A stretch of 64,000 nucleotides of DNA, taken from positions 1 through 64,000 of the forward strand of contig CAZJCM010000003.1 in NCBI GenBank assembly GCA_964544655.1, read 5' to 3'. Positions 35,901 to 44,199 of this stretch are shown piece after piece. The translations under genes were made by a program, and so were the position numbers. This DNA comes from HyVt-443 sp964544655 (GTDB lineage Bacteria; Pseudomonadota; Gammaproteobacteria; Chromatiales; Chromatiaceae). The notes beneath the pieces were generated by a model. It was not told the DNA's origin, did no database searches, and saw nothing but the letters and a program-made list of their open reading frames with translations. How positions within the stretch are numbered: the stretch's first letter is position 1; each line of letters starts with the position of its first letter.

Positions 35901-37496
35901 CAGACTGCGCAGCCATCCACCGGCCAGCCGGTGCAGCAGTCCGGCACAATCCGGCAGGATACCCCCGGCGTGATGAACCGGCCGATGGAGCACTGCCAAG
36001 GCGAGGGCGCCCTTGCCGCGAAGGTCTACCCCGGCATCCCGCGCGCGTACGCCCAGCCGTTCGATCCCGGGATAGGCGCGGCGAACCTGGTCCAGCAGCA
36101 CCTGCCTCTTGGGGTGCTTTTCGATATTGCCATGAAAATCGATACCAAGATAACGAACGGAGGGCGCCCCGCCATCCAGGTCGCGACAACAGGTGATCAG
36201 GTCACCACTGTCCAGCGCCAGGCCGCCCAGGCCATAGAGCACCGAGAAGGGTCGTGGCAGTTGCTGCTGATCCAGGGCCGGCACCGCGGGGTAGGGCGGG
36301 GCACCACCGTGACGCCGATTCTCCAACGCCATCGCCAGGGTGGCACGGACCTCCCGCAGCAGCGGCGCATCACCCGCCAGGGGGGTGTCCAGACGCTCCA
36401 GCACCAGCAGCTGGCGCCTGCCCTTCAGCCGCTCCAGCAGTTGGTTATGGGGGAAAGGGCGCAGGCTGTTGATACCGACCACGCCAACCTTCATCTTGTG
36501 CTCCTGACGCAACCGGTCGGCCACTGCACGGACCTGCTCCACGGCACTGCCCTGGACCAGCAGCAGTAACCGGGCATCCTCCACCCGATGGCTGGAGAGG
36601 GCGCGGTAGCGACGCCCGGTCAATCGGGCAAACGCATCCTGGGCCTGGCGCAACAACTCCGGCAGGTGGTCGTCGAAGAACGGGCGATTGCCCGCCACGC
36701 CTTGGGCATAGGCATCCGGCGCCTGCAGACTACCCTGCTGCAACGGCCGGTCCAGGTCGTGCCAACGCGGCAACCGGCGTCTGCTGTCGCCAAACAGCAG
36801 CTGCTGGGCCGGCGTTGGGCAGGCCACCGACGCCTCCGTACCACCGATGTAGTCACGAATCAGCGCTGCATCCACCAGCCGCAATTCCTGCAGCGAGCGG
36901 GCAGTACCCTCCCCGTCCATTGCCACCACCACCGGCAGCAGGGCGGTCTCGGCCAGCCGGCGGGCAATCAGAGTGAAGTCGACCGCCTGCTGGACATTTT
37001 CGGCGAGCAGGATCACGGCCCCTGATTCCGCGGCCATATGCAGTGCCCGATGGTCGCTGCCCCGGCTCACGCCTTGGGCCGGCAACGCCTGATTGTCGAG
37101 ATGAATCACCAGCGGCAGATGACGGGAAGCCGCATTGGCCAGCAGATCCTGCACCGCCGCCAGATCCGGCCCGGCCAGAAACAGTGTGGTACGCAGTCCG
37201 GCCATGGACTGTCCCATGGCAACGGCAAAGGCGCCCCGGGGGCCTTCCGCAGCCTGGGCTTCCGGCCTGATACCGAAACTGTTCACCGGCATGCGCTGAA
37301 GCGCCTGTTGCCAGGCCAGTTCCGCGCCGCTGGCGGAGGTAGCATTGCTCAGGGCAGCCGCATCGGCCAGGGCCGCTTCGGTAAGGGCTACCGCACTGTT
37401 GCCATCCAGCACCTGATCGGCACCGGCTGCCGGACCCGTCCCGGCAGGAACACCGAACAGGCGCCTATAGAGACGAACTGCAATTTCATTGATCAT
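32928..37496 (-). CDS. Giant PFOR-like Fe-S protein with degenerate thiamine site (1522 aa)
   Basis: Unfamiliar 1522-residue protein whose order follows a fused pyruvate:ferredoxin oxidoreductase. Residues ~85-220 resemble PFOR domain I (SRGSDHRALHMAAESGAVIL then VQQAVDFTLIARRLAE). Residues 785-801 hold PEFNPELCTACGDCWTACP and 925-935 CKGCGLCLAAC, the two 4Fe-4S clusters of PFOR domain V. Residues ~1205-1350 follow the thiamine domain (RTDLLLMALAQRDAYVAQ, LIRLHAPSPL, FPLLRYNPEEEG), but the GDG motif reads GSERELGGRG and no CPGCG motif is seen, so catalysis is doubtful. Residues ~1370-1460 match the 833-residue protein of the same operon; 1465-1510 look coiled-coil. It overlaps rnfB by ATGA. 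Its role may be electron relay or scaffold. Confidence 0.75.
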   Translation of the reverse strand: MINEIAVRLYRRLFGVPAGTGPAAGADQVLDGNSAVALTEAALADAAALSNATSASGAELAWQQALQRMPVNSFGIRPEAQAAEGPRGAFAVAMGQSMAGLRTTLFLAGPDLAAVQDLLANAASRHLPLVIHLDNQALPAQGVSRGSDHRALHMAAESGAVILLAENVQQAVDFTLIARRLAETALLPVVVAMDGEGTARSLQELRLVDAALIRDYIGGTEASVACPTPAQQLLFGDSRRRLPRWHDLDRPLQQGSLQAPDAYAQGVAGNRPFFDDHLPELLRQAQDAFARLTGRRYRALSSHRVEDARLLLLVQGSAVEQVRAVADRLRQEHKMKVGVVGINSLRPFPHNQLLERLKGRRQLLVLERLDTPLAGDAPLLREVRATLAMALENRRHGGAPPYPAVPALDQQQLPRPFSVLYGLGGLALDSGDLITCCRDLDGGAPSVRYLGIDFHGNIEKHPKRQVLLDQVRRAYPGIERLGVRARDAGVDLRGKGALALAVLHRPVHHAGGILPDCAGLLHRLAGGWLRSLPDSAWDEWNGWRCDRLIHGAEGAPLPAEGEKSLDFALITADEPLHPALLARLRQGAGLLVCGLEDPAESVLGQDATARSLIERMELRLFRLPAGRWEQDGPGESGPGRAERQDAYRLGGAMAAMQALGLIGESSRRIQSAWESGLAGLSAAGRDALTAALDAGMTRLEPFSLAASVVAEEAQWRDQVPAVVRQLGGSDETLFSLPRFWDQVGILYREGEQEDLTADPFMTVAAVPPLSSTFRSMGPWRRILPEFNPELCTACGDCWTACPDSAIAVAALTPSTLVDSGIRLAGADALRQVGGKLAARISALGRKGEITGATAGALLQRAWDWLQEKAPLPEGRREAVQEAFAAVVEQVGPLPLAQTDLLFQGGERLQKDGGELLSLVIDPDACKGCGLCLAACEAQALTPQPQTAALLEQAGLCWRIWEQMPDTASSTIERLGAEGDMNGLAALLMSRHCAMAVAGGDGSEAGSGEKIALRLALAATEYHQQPRLSRFNTELAALLGEIETRIRDTLTDALPTDDLDTLLNNLGAAGGRQIDLSTLTRGSSGRESSIDADRLGGLIELASGLRQAHWQLSKGDYGLGRARFGLALVPGSVAAWAGVFPNNPFHAPVTLDMTGDGAQMAVGLLQGQLAEMMATLNLARRARAALDDKQATAEVASCWQALTDEERALCPPLILVGSERELGGRGLAQVAWLLNSGLPLKVLLLSSLDLGLAGAGPTSDSVSDSHDPRTDLLLMALAQRDAYVAQCAIAEPDHYRQCLKEALGFSGPALIRLHAPSPLRHGFAADQTLRQSRLALLSRAFPLLRYNPEEEGVFGSRISLAGNPHEREAWAPGDDGAPFTPLDWMLSEQRFADHFSRLEEDDPPAVPVIDWLALAPAERQRKTPVVRLTDEAGTALKVSVDAAMQMGRLGHIWRTLQELAGLVTPFTERVRQEAEQCVANERAAEIAALKAEYERRMAELQSGLQGEIAGQIRQRLLHLAGYE

Positions 37497-38353
37497 TGAG
37501 ATGGTTCCCCAGTGGCGACACTGAACTGATCACCCTCCAGCCAGCGGATGGCGCCGGTAGGACAGCGGCGGGTGGCGGCTTCACTCACCACGAGGCCGGC
37601 CCCGTAATCGATACGGGGCAGATTGTCCCGCATTTCAATCAGCCCGGGCGTGGCGTCAGCGGCGCAACGCCCGCAGGCATCGCAAGCCACCGTGCAGAGG
37701 GCCACCGCCGCCTCTCCGTCCAGCGGGGTATTGCATTGCACGAACAGCTTCTGGCTGATGGGCACCACTTCGAACAGATCCTTGGGACAGGCCTCGACAC
37801 AGTCGTTGCAGGCGGTGCAGTTCTCCGTGTCGACTTGAGGCAGCCCGTTGGCGTTCATCTGAATCACGTCGAAGGTGCAGGCAATGGCACAGTCACCCAG
37901 GCCCAGGCAACCCCAGGAGCAGCCCTTGCCGCCCCCCGAGACCACCGCCGCCGCCCGGCAGCTCTCGAACCCCTGGTATTCGGCAATCTGGTACGCCTGC
38001 CCCTGGCCGCCGGCACAATGCAGCCGCGCCACCCGCTTCACCTGCTCGCCGGCGTCGACGCCGAGGAAATCGGCAATTGCCTGGATGGTATCCGCATCGG
38101 CCACGGTGCAGCCGCTGGGCTGCACCTCGCCCTTCACCAGGGCCTCGGCAAAAGGCATACAGCCGGGCTCGCCGCAGGCACCACAGTTGGTTCCCGGCAA
38201 CAGCTCCTCGGTCCGCTCCAGGCGCGGGTCCTCCTCCACCTTCAGCAGCTTGTAGGCCACCGCCAGGATGATGCCGAAGAACAGCCCCAGCCCGGTCATT
38301 ACCGCGGGGGCGGTGAAAAATGAACCCAGATCAGGCAATGTGATAAACCCCAC
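37493..38353 (-). CDS. rnfB: RnfB-like multi-cluster ferredoxin
   Basis: Membrane-anchored Fe-S protein of the RnfB family, 286 residues. One N-terminal helix (residues ~12-37, VMTGLGLFFGIILAVAYKLL) should anchor it to the inner membrane. The RnfB-type cluster motif CGACGEPGC (C57, C60, C65, C82) is followed by C145/C149/C155/C159, a standard ferredoxin motif C179-C189 (CTACNDCVEACP), and a third group C220/C224/C227/C230. The start is uncertain: GTG at 38353 is used here because it keeps the whole helix; ATG at 38299 is an alternative. It sits between the two PFOR-like genes and overlaps the next by ATGA. Confidence 0.85.
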   Translation of the reverse strand: MGFITLPDLGSFFTAPAVMTGLGLFFGIILAVAYKLLKVEEDPRLERTEELLPGTNCGACGEPGCMPFAEALVKGEVQPSGCTVADADTIQAIADFLGVDAGEQVKRVARLHCAGGQGQAYQIAEYQGFESCRAAAVVSGGGKGCSWGCLGLGDCAIACTFDVIQMNANGLPQVDTENCTACNDCVEACPKDLFEVVPISQKLFVQCNTPLDGEAAVALCTVACDACGRCAADATPGLIEMRDNLPRIDYGAGLVVSEAATRRCPTGAIRWLEGDQFSVATGEPSQ

Positions 38354-38376
38354 AACAGATACTAGAATACGGATCC

Positions 38377-40878
38377 TTAATTAAAAGCCGCCGCCCGTTC
38401 CAGCAACTCATCGATACCATCCTCATTCGGGTTGAGTGGCTTGCCCGGATGGATACATTTCGACGGGCAGATCTCCGCCGCCTCCACCAGCTGAAGATAG
38501 GTGCCGGCACTGGCATCGGCGATGATGGCCTGGTTGTTCTCGTTGTAGACGAACATGATCGGGTTGATCGCCAGACAGTCGTTGCAGCTGGTGCAGAGGG
38601 GGCTGTCGATCCACGGCTCATCGAAGCCGACGGCATCCTCATCCTCTTCCTCCACCTCTTCAGGCTCCTGCGCCGCCTCTCCTCCGCCCTCTGCCGCCGT
38701 CCGTTCCGCAGCAGGCGCGGCAGGAGCCGATATCGGCGCCCGTGGGGCGCCGGTGCTGAAGTCCATGCCCATCAACACCTCGGTAAGCCGCCCCATCACC
38801 TCTCCAGCGGCCTCCGCCCGGGCCTGGGCCAACGCTTCCTCATGTTGTGCCTCCAGCTGGGCGATGCGCGACGCCGCCTCGGCGGCAGCCTCATCCCTGA
38901 CCTGGGCCACCGCCTGCTCGACATAGCGGTTGCGCACGCCCCCCATCTCCTGCAGGGTATGCCAGAAGCTGAGCCGGTCACGACAGGCATTGACCAGCGT
39001 ACGGCTGACCACCAGCTGTTGCAGGGTGCCGTATTTGTCCACCCCCCAGACGAATGGCAGGTATTGGAGCGCCTCTTCCTGAGACAACGCCAGATAGTCG
39101 GCGATCGGGATCAGATCATCGGATTCACAGACCACCGGCACCTGGGCAAAGTGATCGAACAGCCGCGGCATCAGCAGCGCATAGTCGGCAAAGGTGAAGG
39201 CCAGTTCGCTTTCCACCGGGGCGCCGCTCTCATCCTGATAACGAAACGGATGCAGCGGCCAGTCGCGCTCAGGTTGTGGGTTGCCGGTGAAATCCATGCG
39301 CTCGGCAAATGAATCACCGCGGGATGGATCCACCCGGAAGAAGGGGTGAACGCGCCCTTCCAGGGCCGCACCGGCGACCAACCAGGCATTGAGAGCCGTC
39401 TCGGTCCCTACGGTCTTCAGCCCGGTGTTGATCAGATGCAGGCTGGTGCGGGTGGCATCCAGCGCTTCGATATAGCCCTGCAGCAGATGTTCATGGCGCG
39501 CCGCCGAGGTCTGAGCCACGAAGGCCTGGCGATGGGCGATGCCCAGATAACCCAGCTCGGTACGAAACGCCTGAAACGGGTCCTCATCATGGCGTGCACC
39601 CGGGTTATGGTGAGCCTGGACCCGTACCATCACCTGTATCGGCCGGCCGGAATTGAGCAGGCGGGAAAAATCGGACATCCCTTCACCGGCCATCCGATCC
39701 GCCCCTTCCAGTGCAATCACGGTAGGCACCAGGCGGATCTCGTCCTTGGAGAAGCCTTCCCAGTTGAAGCTGTCGAACCAGGGGTCGTGGATCGAGGGGT
39801 CATACAGGTCATCCCGCTCCAGATGAGCGATGCGCAGAGCGGCGAATACCTGCGCCAGCTTCTCCGCCTTGCGATCGAACAGGGCCGTTGCCTGGGCGAC
39901 CGGGTTAGGATCGGTCAGGGCCTCGAAGTCGGAGTGGCCCTGCAGCCAGCTGTCATCGGCCAGGCTCCCGGAATGGATGAAGCGCACCCGCACAGGACCC
40001 TCCTGGTACGCCTGCAGGGTCGCCAGGGCCTGCTCCACCCGGCGGCGCCTGGATTCAGGCATGCGTACCGAACCATGGGAATGGTCCATGATGTCGGACA
40101 GCGCCTCCGGATCCAGCAGATCGGCCGCTGCGCCGACACTCTCCTGGAGCCGGGCCGGTTCGATAGCCTCCAACGATTTGCCTCGTTCCACCTCCAGCAG
40201 CCGGCTCAGATCGCGGATGCCTTCATCGACCTGGGCGCGGAAGCGGGCCAGGCGGGGAGCCGAGAGGCTGCGCACCACATGGATCAGCAGCTGGATTGCC
40301 GGATAATGGCCGTAACCCAGCAACTGTCCCGCTTCCGGCACCTGTTCCAGCAGGCGATCCAGATCGGCCCGCAGTTTGGCGCTGTTCTCCTCGTCCAGCG
40401 CCAACTGTGACAACAGCCGGTCTGCGGATTCACGCAACAGGGGTAACGCGGGAACCGGTCCCTCCACCGCCTCCAGTTCATCCTCGCCACCCAACTGGCG
40501 CCGCAGGTCCCGTTCCAACCAGGGCAGGTTATCCTTCAGAATCCTGGCCGCCTCATCAGCCGGGGCAAACTGCTCAACTGCTTCACGCAGAAAACGGGAC
40601 AGCGGCCGGGCCAACCGGTCCGGTTCGATCGCTTCGGACTGCTCCGGCGCCGGCGCCAGGTAGAGCGGATACTCATAACGCAATCTGCTGCTGTCACGAA
40701 ACGGGTCCATCAGCACCGGCAGAGTGTCGCGCGCTACCGGCTCCAGCTTGTCCCGAGCTTCTGGGTTTCCCAGATGAAAATGCCGCAGAGTATGCATGAT
40801 CTCTTTGGAGACATCGGCATCCTTCACTGCGGTTGGCAGGGTGGGCAAGGGTCCTTCAGTTTGGACTGTGGCGTTCAT
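38377..40878 (-). CDS. PFOR-related protein with degenerate thiamine domain and C-terminal ferredoxin (833 aa)
   Basis: I do not recognise this as a named family. Residues ~380-485 follow the PFOR thiamine domain (VPTVIALEGADRMAGEGM, SRLLNSGRPIQVMVRV, ELGYLGIAHRQAFVAQ), but the GDG motif is replaced by EGADRMAGEG. Residues ~505-650 match the C-terminal part of the 1522-residue protein (VHPFFRVDPSRGDSF with FPLLRYNPEEEGVF; RLFDHF with RFADHF; WHTLQEMGG with WRTLQELAG). A coiled coil (~650-705), an acidic Pro/Ala/Glu linker (~710-755) and a ferredoxin domain (C762, C765, C768, C804) follow. Residues 1-290 are helical and unmatched. It lies between korB and rnfB. Confidence 0.75.
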   Translation of the reverse strand: MNATVQTEGPLPTLPTAVKDADVSKEIMHTLRHFHLGNPEARDKLEPVARDTLPVLMDPFRDSSRLRYEYPLYLAPAPEQSEAIEPDRLARPLSRFLREAVEQFAPADEAARILKDNLPWLERDLRRQLGGEDELEAVEGPVPALPLLRESADRLLSQLALDEENSAKLRADLDRLLEQVPEAGQLLGYGHYPAIQLLIHVVRSLSAPRLARFRAQVDEGIRDLSRLLEVERGKSLEAIEPARLQESVGAAADLLDPEALSDIMDHSHGSVRMPESRRRRVEQALATLQAYQEGPVRVRFIHSGSLADDSWLQGHSDFEALTDPNPVAQATALFDRKAEKLAQVFAALRIAHLERDDLYDPSIHDPWFDSFNWEGFSKDEIRLVPTVIALEGADRMAGEGMSDFSRLLNSGRPIQVMVRVQAHHNPGARHDEDPFQAFRTELGYLGIAHRQAFVAQTSAARHEHLLQGYIEALDATRTSLHLINTGLKTVGTETALNAWLVAGAALEGRVHPFFRVDPSRGDSFAERMDFTGNPQPERDWPLHPFRYQDESGAPVESELAFTFADYALLMPRLFDHFAQVPVVCESDDLIPIADYLALSQEEALQYLPFVWGVDKYGTLQQLVVSRTLVNACRDRLSFWHTLQEMGGVRNRYVEQAVAQVRDEAAAEAASRIAQLEAQHEEALAQARAEAAGEVMGRLTEVLMGMDFSTGAPRAPISAPAAPAAERTAAEGGGEAAQEPEEVEEEDEDAVGFDEPWIDSPLCTSCNDCLAINPIMFVYNENNQAIIADASAGTYLQLVEAAEICPSKCIHPGKPLNPNEDGIDELLERAAAFN

Positions 40879-41021
40879 CGGTATCTGTGTAAGGGTAAGG
40901 GCTAAGCACTGAGGGCAACGGCCGGAGGTGGTGGCTTACGCCCCCCCGCGCCTCTCCCCCTGGGGTCCGTTGGACAGATCCGGACCCACACGAATTCAAC
41001 TCCTGACGGATTCTCTCCCGA

Positions 41022-41975
41022 TCAAATAGCGAACTTGTCCAGCGCCGCGTTGATCGCAGCCAGCTTCTCCGCGTTGGTCTTGTCCAGACCCTGGGAGGAG
41101 ATGTCGTCATAGACTATGGCATCATCGTCACGATAGAGCAGACCCACGGGGACCTGGCTGGTATCGCGGGCGATCTCCATCGCCCCCAGCCAGTCGGACG
41201 GGTCATGCTCACGCTGATTCTCGAACACCCGCTTCACGCTGTCGTCTACCGGAATTCCATCCTCGTGATGCAGCAGTAGAATCCGGGAGGCGTCTTCCTG
41301 CAGCGGCTTGCAAAAGGAGTCCGAGAACACCGGGCATCGCTGGATGATACGCACGAAACTGGTCCCCTTGTGCTGATGGGCCGCCTTGATGGTCTCGTAG
41401 AGCATGGGCGGGTTCCAGTCCACCACCTGGGCCACGAAGGAGATGTTGCTCACACCCAAGGTCACGGTCAGTGGATTCAGGGCCGGCAGGGGCGCCCCGT
41501 GCGGATGGGTGTTGGTGGTCATCCCCGATGGACTGGTGGGCGAGGTCTGTTTCTTGGTGAGGCCATAGATGGCGTTATCGAACACCAACACCACCATATC
41601 CATGTTGTAGCGCAACGCATGCACCCAGGGACCGGCGCCGATGGAGAAGCAGTCGCCATCACCGGTGGCCACCCATACGTCCAGATCGGGACGCCGCGCC
41701 TTGACCCCGTTGGCCAGGGGCAGCGCACGGCCATGCAGACCATGGAAGCCGTATGTACCCATGTAGTGGGGCAACCGACTGGAACATCCAATGCCGGAGA
41801 CGGCCACCGTCTGCTCCGGTGGCAGCTGGGCGTCGCGCAGCACCCGATGCACGGTGTTGAGTACGGCGAAGTCCCCGCAGCCGGGGCACCAGCGGGCCTC
41901 GCCGCCAGCATAGTCGCCGAGGGTGAAATAACGTTCGAATACGTCGAGGGACCAGTCCGCTTTCAATCCAAACAT
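41022..41975 (-). CDS. korB: 2-oxoacid:ferredoxin oxidoreductase beta subunit
   Basis: Thiamine-diphosphate subunit of a ferredoxin-dependent 2-oxoacid oxidoreductase, most likely 2-oxoglutarate (or pyruvate) synthase. The protein has 317 residues. Cluster cysteines are C30 and C33 (WCPGCGDFAVL), C64 (GIGCS) and C214. The thiamine/Mg motif GDGDCFSIG (105-113) and DNAIYGLTKKQTSPTSPSG are intact. The ATG at 41975 is chosen because AGAGGA lies nine bases upstream; a TTG at 41993 would overlap korA. It follows korA by 14 bases. Confidence 0.93.
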   Translation of the reverse strand: MFGLKADWSLDVFERYFTLGDYAGGEARWCPGCGDFAVLNTVHRVLRDAQLPPEQTVAVSGIGCSSRLPHYMGTYGFHGLHGRALPLANGVKARRPDLDVWVATGDGDCFSIGAGPWVHALRYNMDMVVLVFDNAIYGLTKKQTSPTSPSGMTTNTHPHGAPLPALNPLTVTLGVSNISFVAQVVDWNPPMLYETIKAAHQHKGTSFVRIIQRCPVFSDSFCKPLQEDASRILLLHHEDGIPVDDSVKRVFENQREHDPSDWLGAMEIARDTSQVPVGLLYRDDDAIVYDDISSQGLDKTNAEKLAAINAALDKFAI

Positions 41976-41989
41976 ATATGGGTTCCTCT

Positions 41990-43900
41990 TCAATTGTTCA
42001 GGGCGTTCAGCTTTTCGCTGATCGCATCGTAGAGCATGCCCGGCTGCAGCGGGTGACCGTAGACCACCGACCAGCAGTCGACATCGACCAGGGTCTGAGC
42101 CCGCAGCACCATGGCAAGCTGAGCATAGCGCCGGTTCTCGTTGGTGATCAGGGGAGCGTCGGCGCGATCGCTGTAATTGATCTCCACCGTCATCACCTTC
42201 TTGAAGCGGCTGAAGATCTCCGGCAATCCGGGCTCCAGGGGTGACAGGAAGTGCAGATGCAGCGAGGAGACCCGCTTGCCCTCATCACGCAGGAGGTCCA
42301 CCGCTTCTTCGATGGCACCAAGGGTGGAGCCCCAACCCACCACCAGCAGGTCACCCTCCTGATCGCCGTGCACTTTCGGCGGCTTCAGGGTCTTGTGCAG
42401 TGCTGCCAGCTTGCGGCTGCGATACTCCATGCTGCGCTGATTGGTGTCGGAATCGTAGGCCACCTTGCTGCGATGGGTGTGGGCCAGACCGGTGAGTACG
42501 TATTCACCGCCCCGCTGACCCGGGATCGGACGTTGGGAGAGCCCGGTCTCCTCGTTCCAGTCATAGGCCGGGACCTCCGGATCCCAGGGTGACTGATCCA
42601 CCGGGGCGCCCAGCCACTCCTCTTTCAGCTCAGGACGGGGGTAAGGCTGCACGCCGGTGGCGAGATTGGCATCGGTGAGCATGATCACCGGGATGCGGAA
42701 CGCCTCTGCCAGCTTGCGCGCCAGAATCACATAATGGAAACACTCCTCGATGGTCGAGGGCGCGATCACCACCTTGGGCGCATCACCGGGTTCGCCATAG
42801 AGGGATGAGAGCAGATCCGCCTGCTCCACCTTGGTCGGCAGTCCGGTCGAAGGCCCACCCCGTTGCACATCGACGATGACGATGGGTATCTCCGCCATCA
42901 CCGCCAGACCGATCATCTCGGTCTTCAGCGCCATACCGGGTCCGGAGGTGATGGTGCAGGCGGTTTTGCCGGCGAACGAGGCGCCGAGGGCAAAGCCGAT
43001 GGCCGCGATCTCATCCTCAGCCTGATGCACGAACCCCCCCACACCGTCGAATACGTCAGCGATATAGTGGGAAGCGGAGGTGGCCGGTGTGATGGGGTAC
43101 ATGGAAACCAGTTCCATGCCCGCCGCCATCACGCCGAGGCCGACCGCCTGGTTACCGTTGCTGATCATCATCGGCCGGCTGTGGCCAGTCTCCTGGGGCG
43201 GGATCTCCCAGTGGTATTGCACATTTTCCGCGGCGAAGCGGTAACCGGCATCGAACAGGTCATGGTTGACCTGGATCACCTTCTCCCCCTTGCGGGCGAA
43301 GGTGCTGGCGATCTCTTTCTTCGCCAGTTCCACATCACGGCTGTAGATGTTGCAGATCATGCCGAGCACGAACATGTTCTTGCCCCGGCGCGGATTGGAT
43401 ACCAGCTTCAGGCACTCCTCCTCCAGCGGCAGTTCATGCACGATCAGACCGTGTTCCTGGAACTCCTTCACCGCCGCGGCGTATTGCTCACGGATCTTCT
43501 CTTGGGGATCCGTGGCCCATTTGTTCTCCAGCAACACGATGGTGCCCTTCTTGTAGGCGCCATTGGCGATACGCGAAAACAGCACCTGCTCATTGAAGGC
43601 CACCACCAGATCGGCCTCGTTACCCATATTCGTGACCCGCTTGGAGCCCAGCCTGATACGGATGCCACTGGCACCGGCCGGTGAACGGGCCGGCGGCTGG
43701 ATCTCGGCCGGGATGATCTCGACCGTCCACACCCCATTCCCCATCTTGCCGCTGACGGCACCGAAGGTCTGTCCACACTTCTGTGCGCCTTCACCCGAAT
43801 CGCTGACGATCTCGACGATATGTTCCGGGATGCGCTGAGCGGCACCCGTGCGTTCTTCCATGCGAACGACGTTGTTGCTTTGCTCTGTTTGTTGCGTCAT
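41990..43900 (-). CDS. korA: 2-oxoacid:ferredoxin oxidoreductase gamma-alpha fusion subunit
   Basis: Partner of the beta subunit; binds substrate and CoA. The protein has 636 residues from the ATG at 43900, preceded by AGGAAGG. Residues ~30-220 are the gamma domain (GIRIRLGSKRVTNMGNEADL), and ~240-636 the alpha domain with the YPITPATSASHYIADVF motif and the FVHQAEDEIAAIGFALGAS segment. The gamma-alpha fusion with a separate beta is the two-subunit architecture found in OGOR of reductive TCA organisms and in archaea. Substrate choice between 2-oxoglutarate and pyruvate cannot be fixed by eye. It is the first gene of the operon, behind a 299-base leader. Confidence 0.93.
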   Translation of the reverse strand: MTQQTEQSNNVVRMEERTGAAQRIPEHIVEIVSDSGEGAQKCGQTFGAVSGKMGNGVWTVEIIPAEIQPPARSPAGASGIRIRLGSKRVTNMGNEADLVVAFNEQVLFSRIANGAYKKGTIVLLENKWATDPQEKIREQYAAAVKEFQEHGLIVHELPLEEECLKLVSNPRRGKNMFVLGMICNIYSRDVELAKKEIASTFARKGEKVIQVNHDLFDAGYRFAAENVQYHWEIPPQETGHSRPMMISNGNQAVGLGVMAAGMELVSMYPITPATSASHYIADVFDGVGGFVHQAEDEIAAIGFALGASFAGKTACTITSGPGMALKTEMIGLAVMAEIPIVIVDVQRGGPSTGLPTKVEQADLLSSLYGEPGDAPKVVIAPSTIEECFHYVILARKLAEAFRIPVIMLTDANLATGVQPYPRPELKEEWLGAPVDQSPWDPEVPAYDWNEETGLSQRPIPGQRGGEYVLTGLAHTHRSKVAYDSDTNQRSMEYRSRKLAALHKTLKPPKVHGDQEGDLLVVGWGSTLGAIEEAVDLLRDEGKRVSSLHLHFLSPLEPGLPEIFSRFKKVMTVEINYSDRADAPLITNENRRYAQLAMVLRAQTLVDVDCWSVVYGHPLQPGMLYDAISEKLNALNN

Positions 43901-44199
43901 GGGCCTTCCTGTTGAAGCTGTCCGGATCGGGATAAACGTCTCCGGGAGACCGGAGTCTCCCGGCAAAGATCCGGGGAAATTCTGCTTGATCTACCGGTAA
44001 AAACCGGGCCAAAACCACCCGCTGGCTTCGGCGTGGAGACAATCATTCGAGCGTCAGACTATGGCAAAGGGGGGGCCGACGGTCAAATCCCCACCCCTTG
44101 AATGGGAGTACAGTTCCCGCATAATGCCGCTAATTAAACCGATGATAGCGACAGATAACGAATATTCTCTGCATATTTTAGAACGTTAACCATTACTGA
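43901..44199. other. Intergenic/leader region upstream of korA
   Basis: This 299-base gap separates the frd-like operon from the korA operon on the same strand, so a korA promoter probably lies here, most likely in the AT-rich part at 44110-44190. I cannot choose one -35/-10 pair. A strong hairpin sits near korA at 43942-43963. Confidence 0.45.
43942..43963 (-). promoter_or_regulatory. Stable UCCG-loop hairpin in the korA leader
   Basis: CCGGGAGAC and GTCTCCCGG form a perfect 9-bp stem closing the tetraloop TCCG on the minus strand, a C(UNCG)G-type loop known for high stability. It lies 42-63 bases before the korA ATG and has no T-run, so an mRNA stabiliser or processing site is more likely than a terminator. 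Confidence 0.55.

Noticed and set aside
31592..43900. A complete Rnf ion-pumping complex
   Set aside because: Only RnfB-like and RnfC-like genes are present; rnfA, D, E and G are absent from the window.
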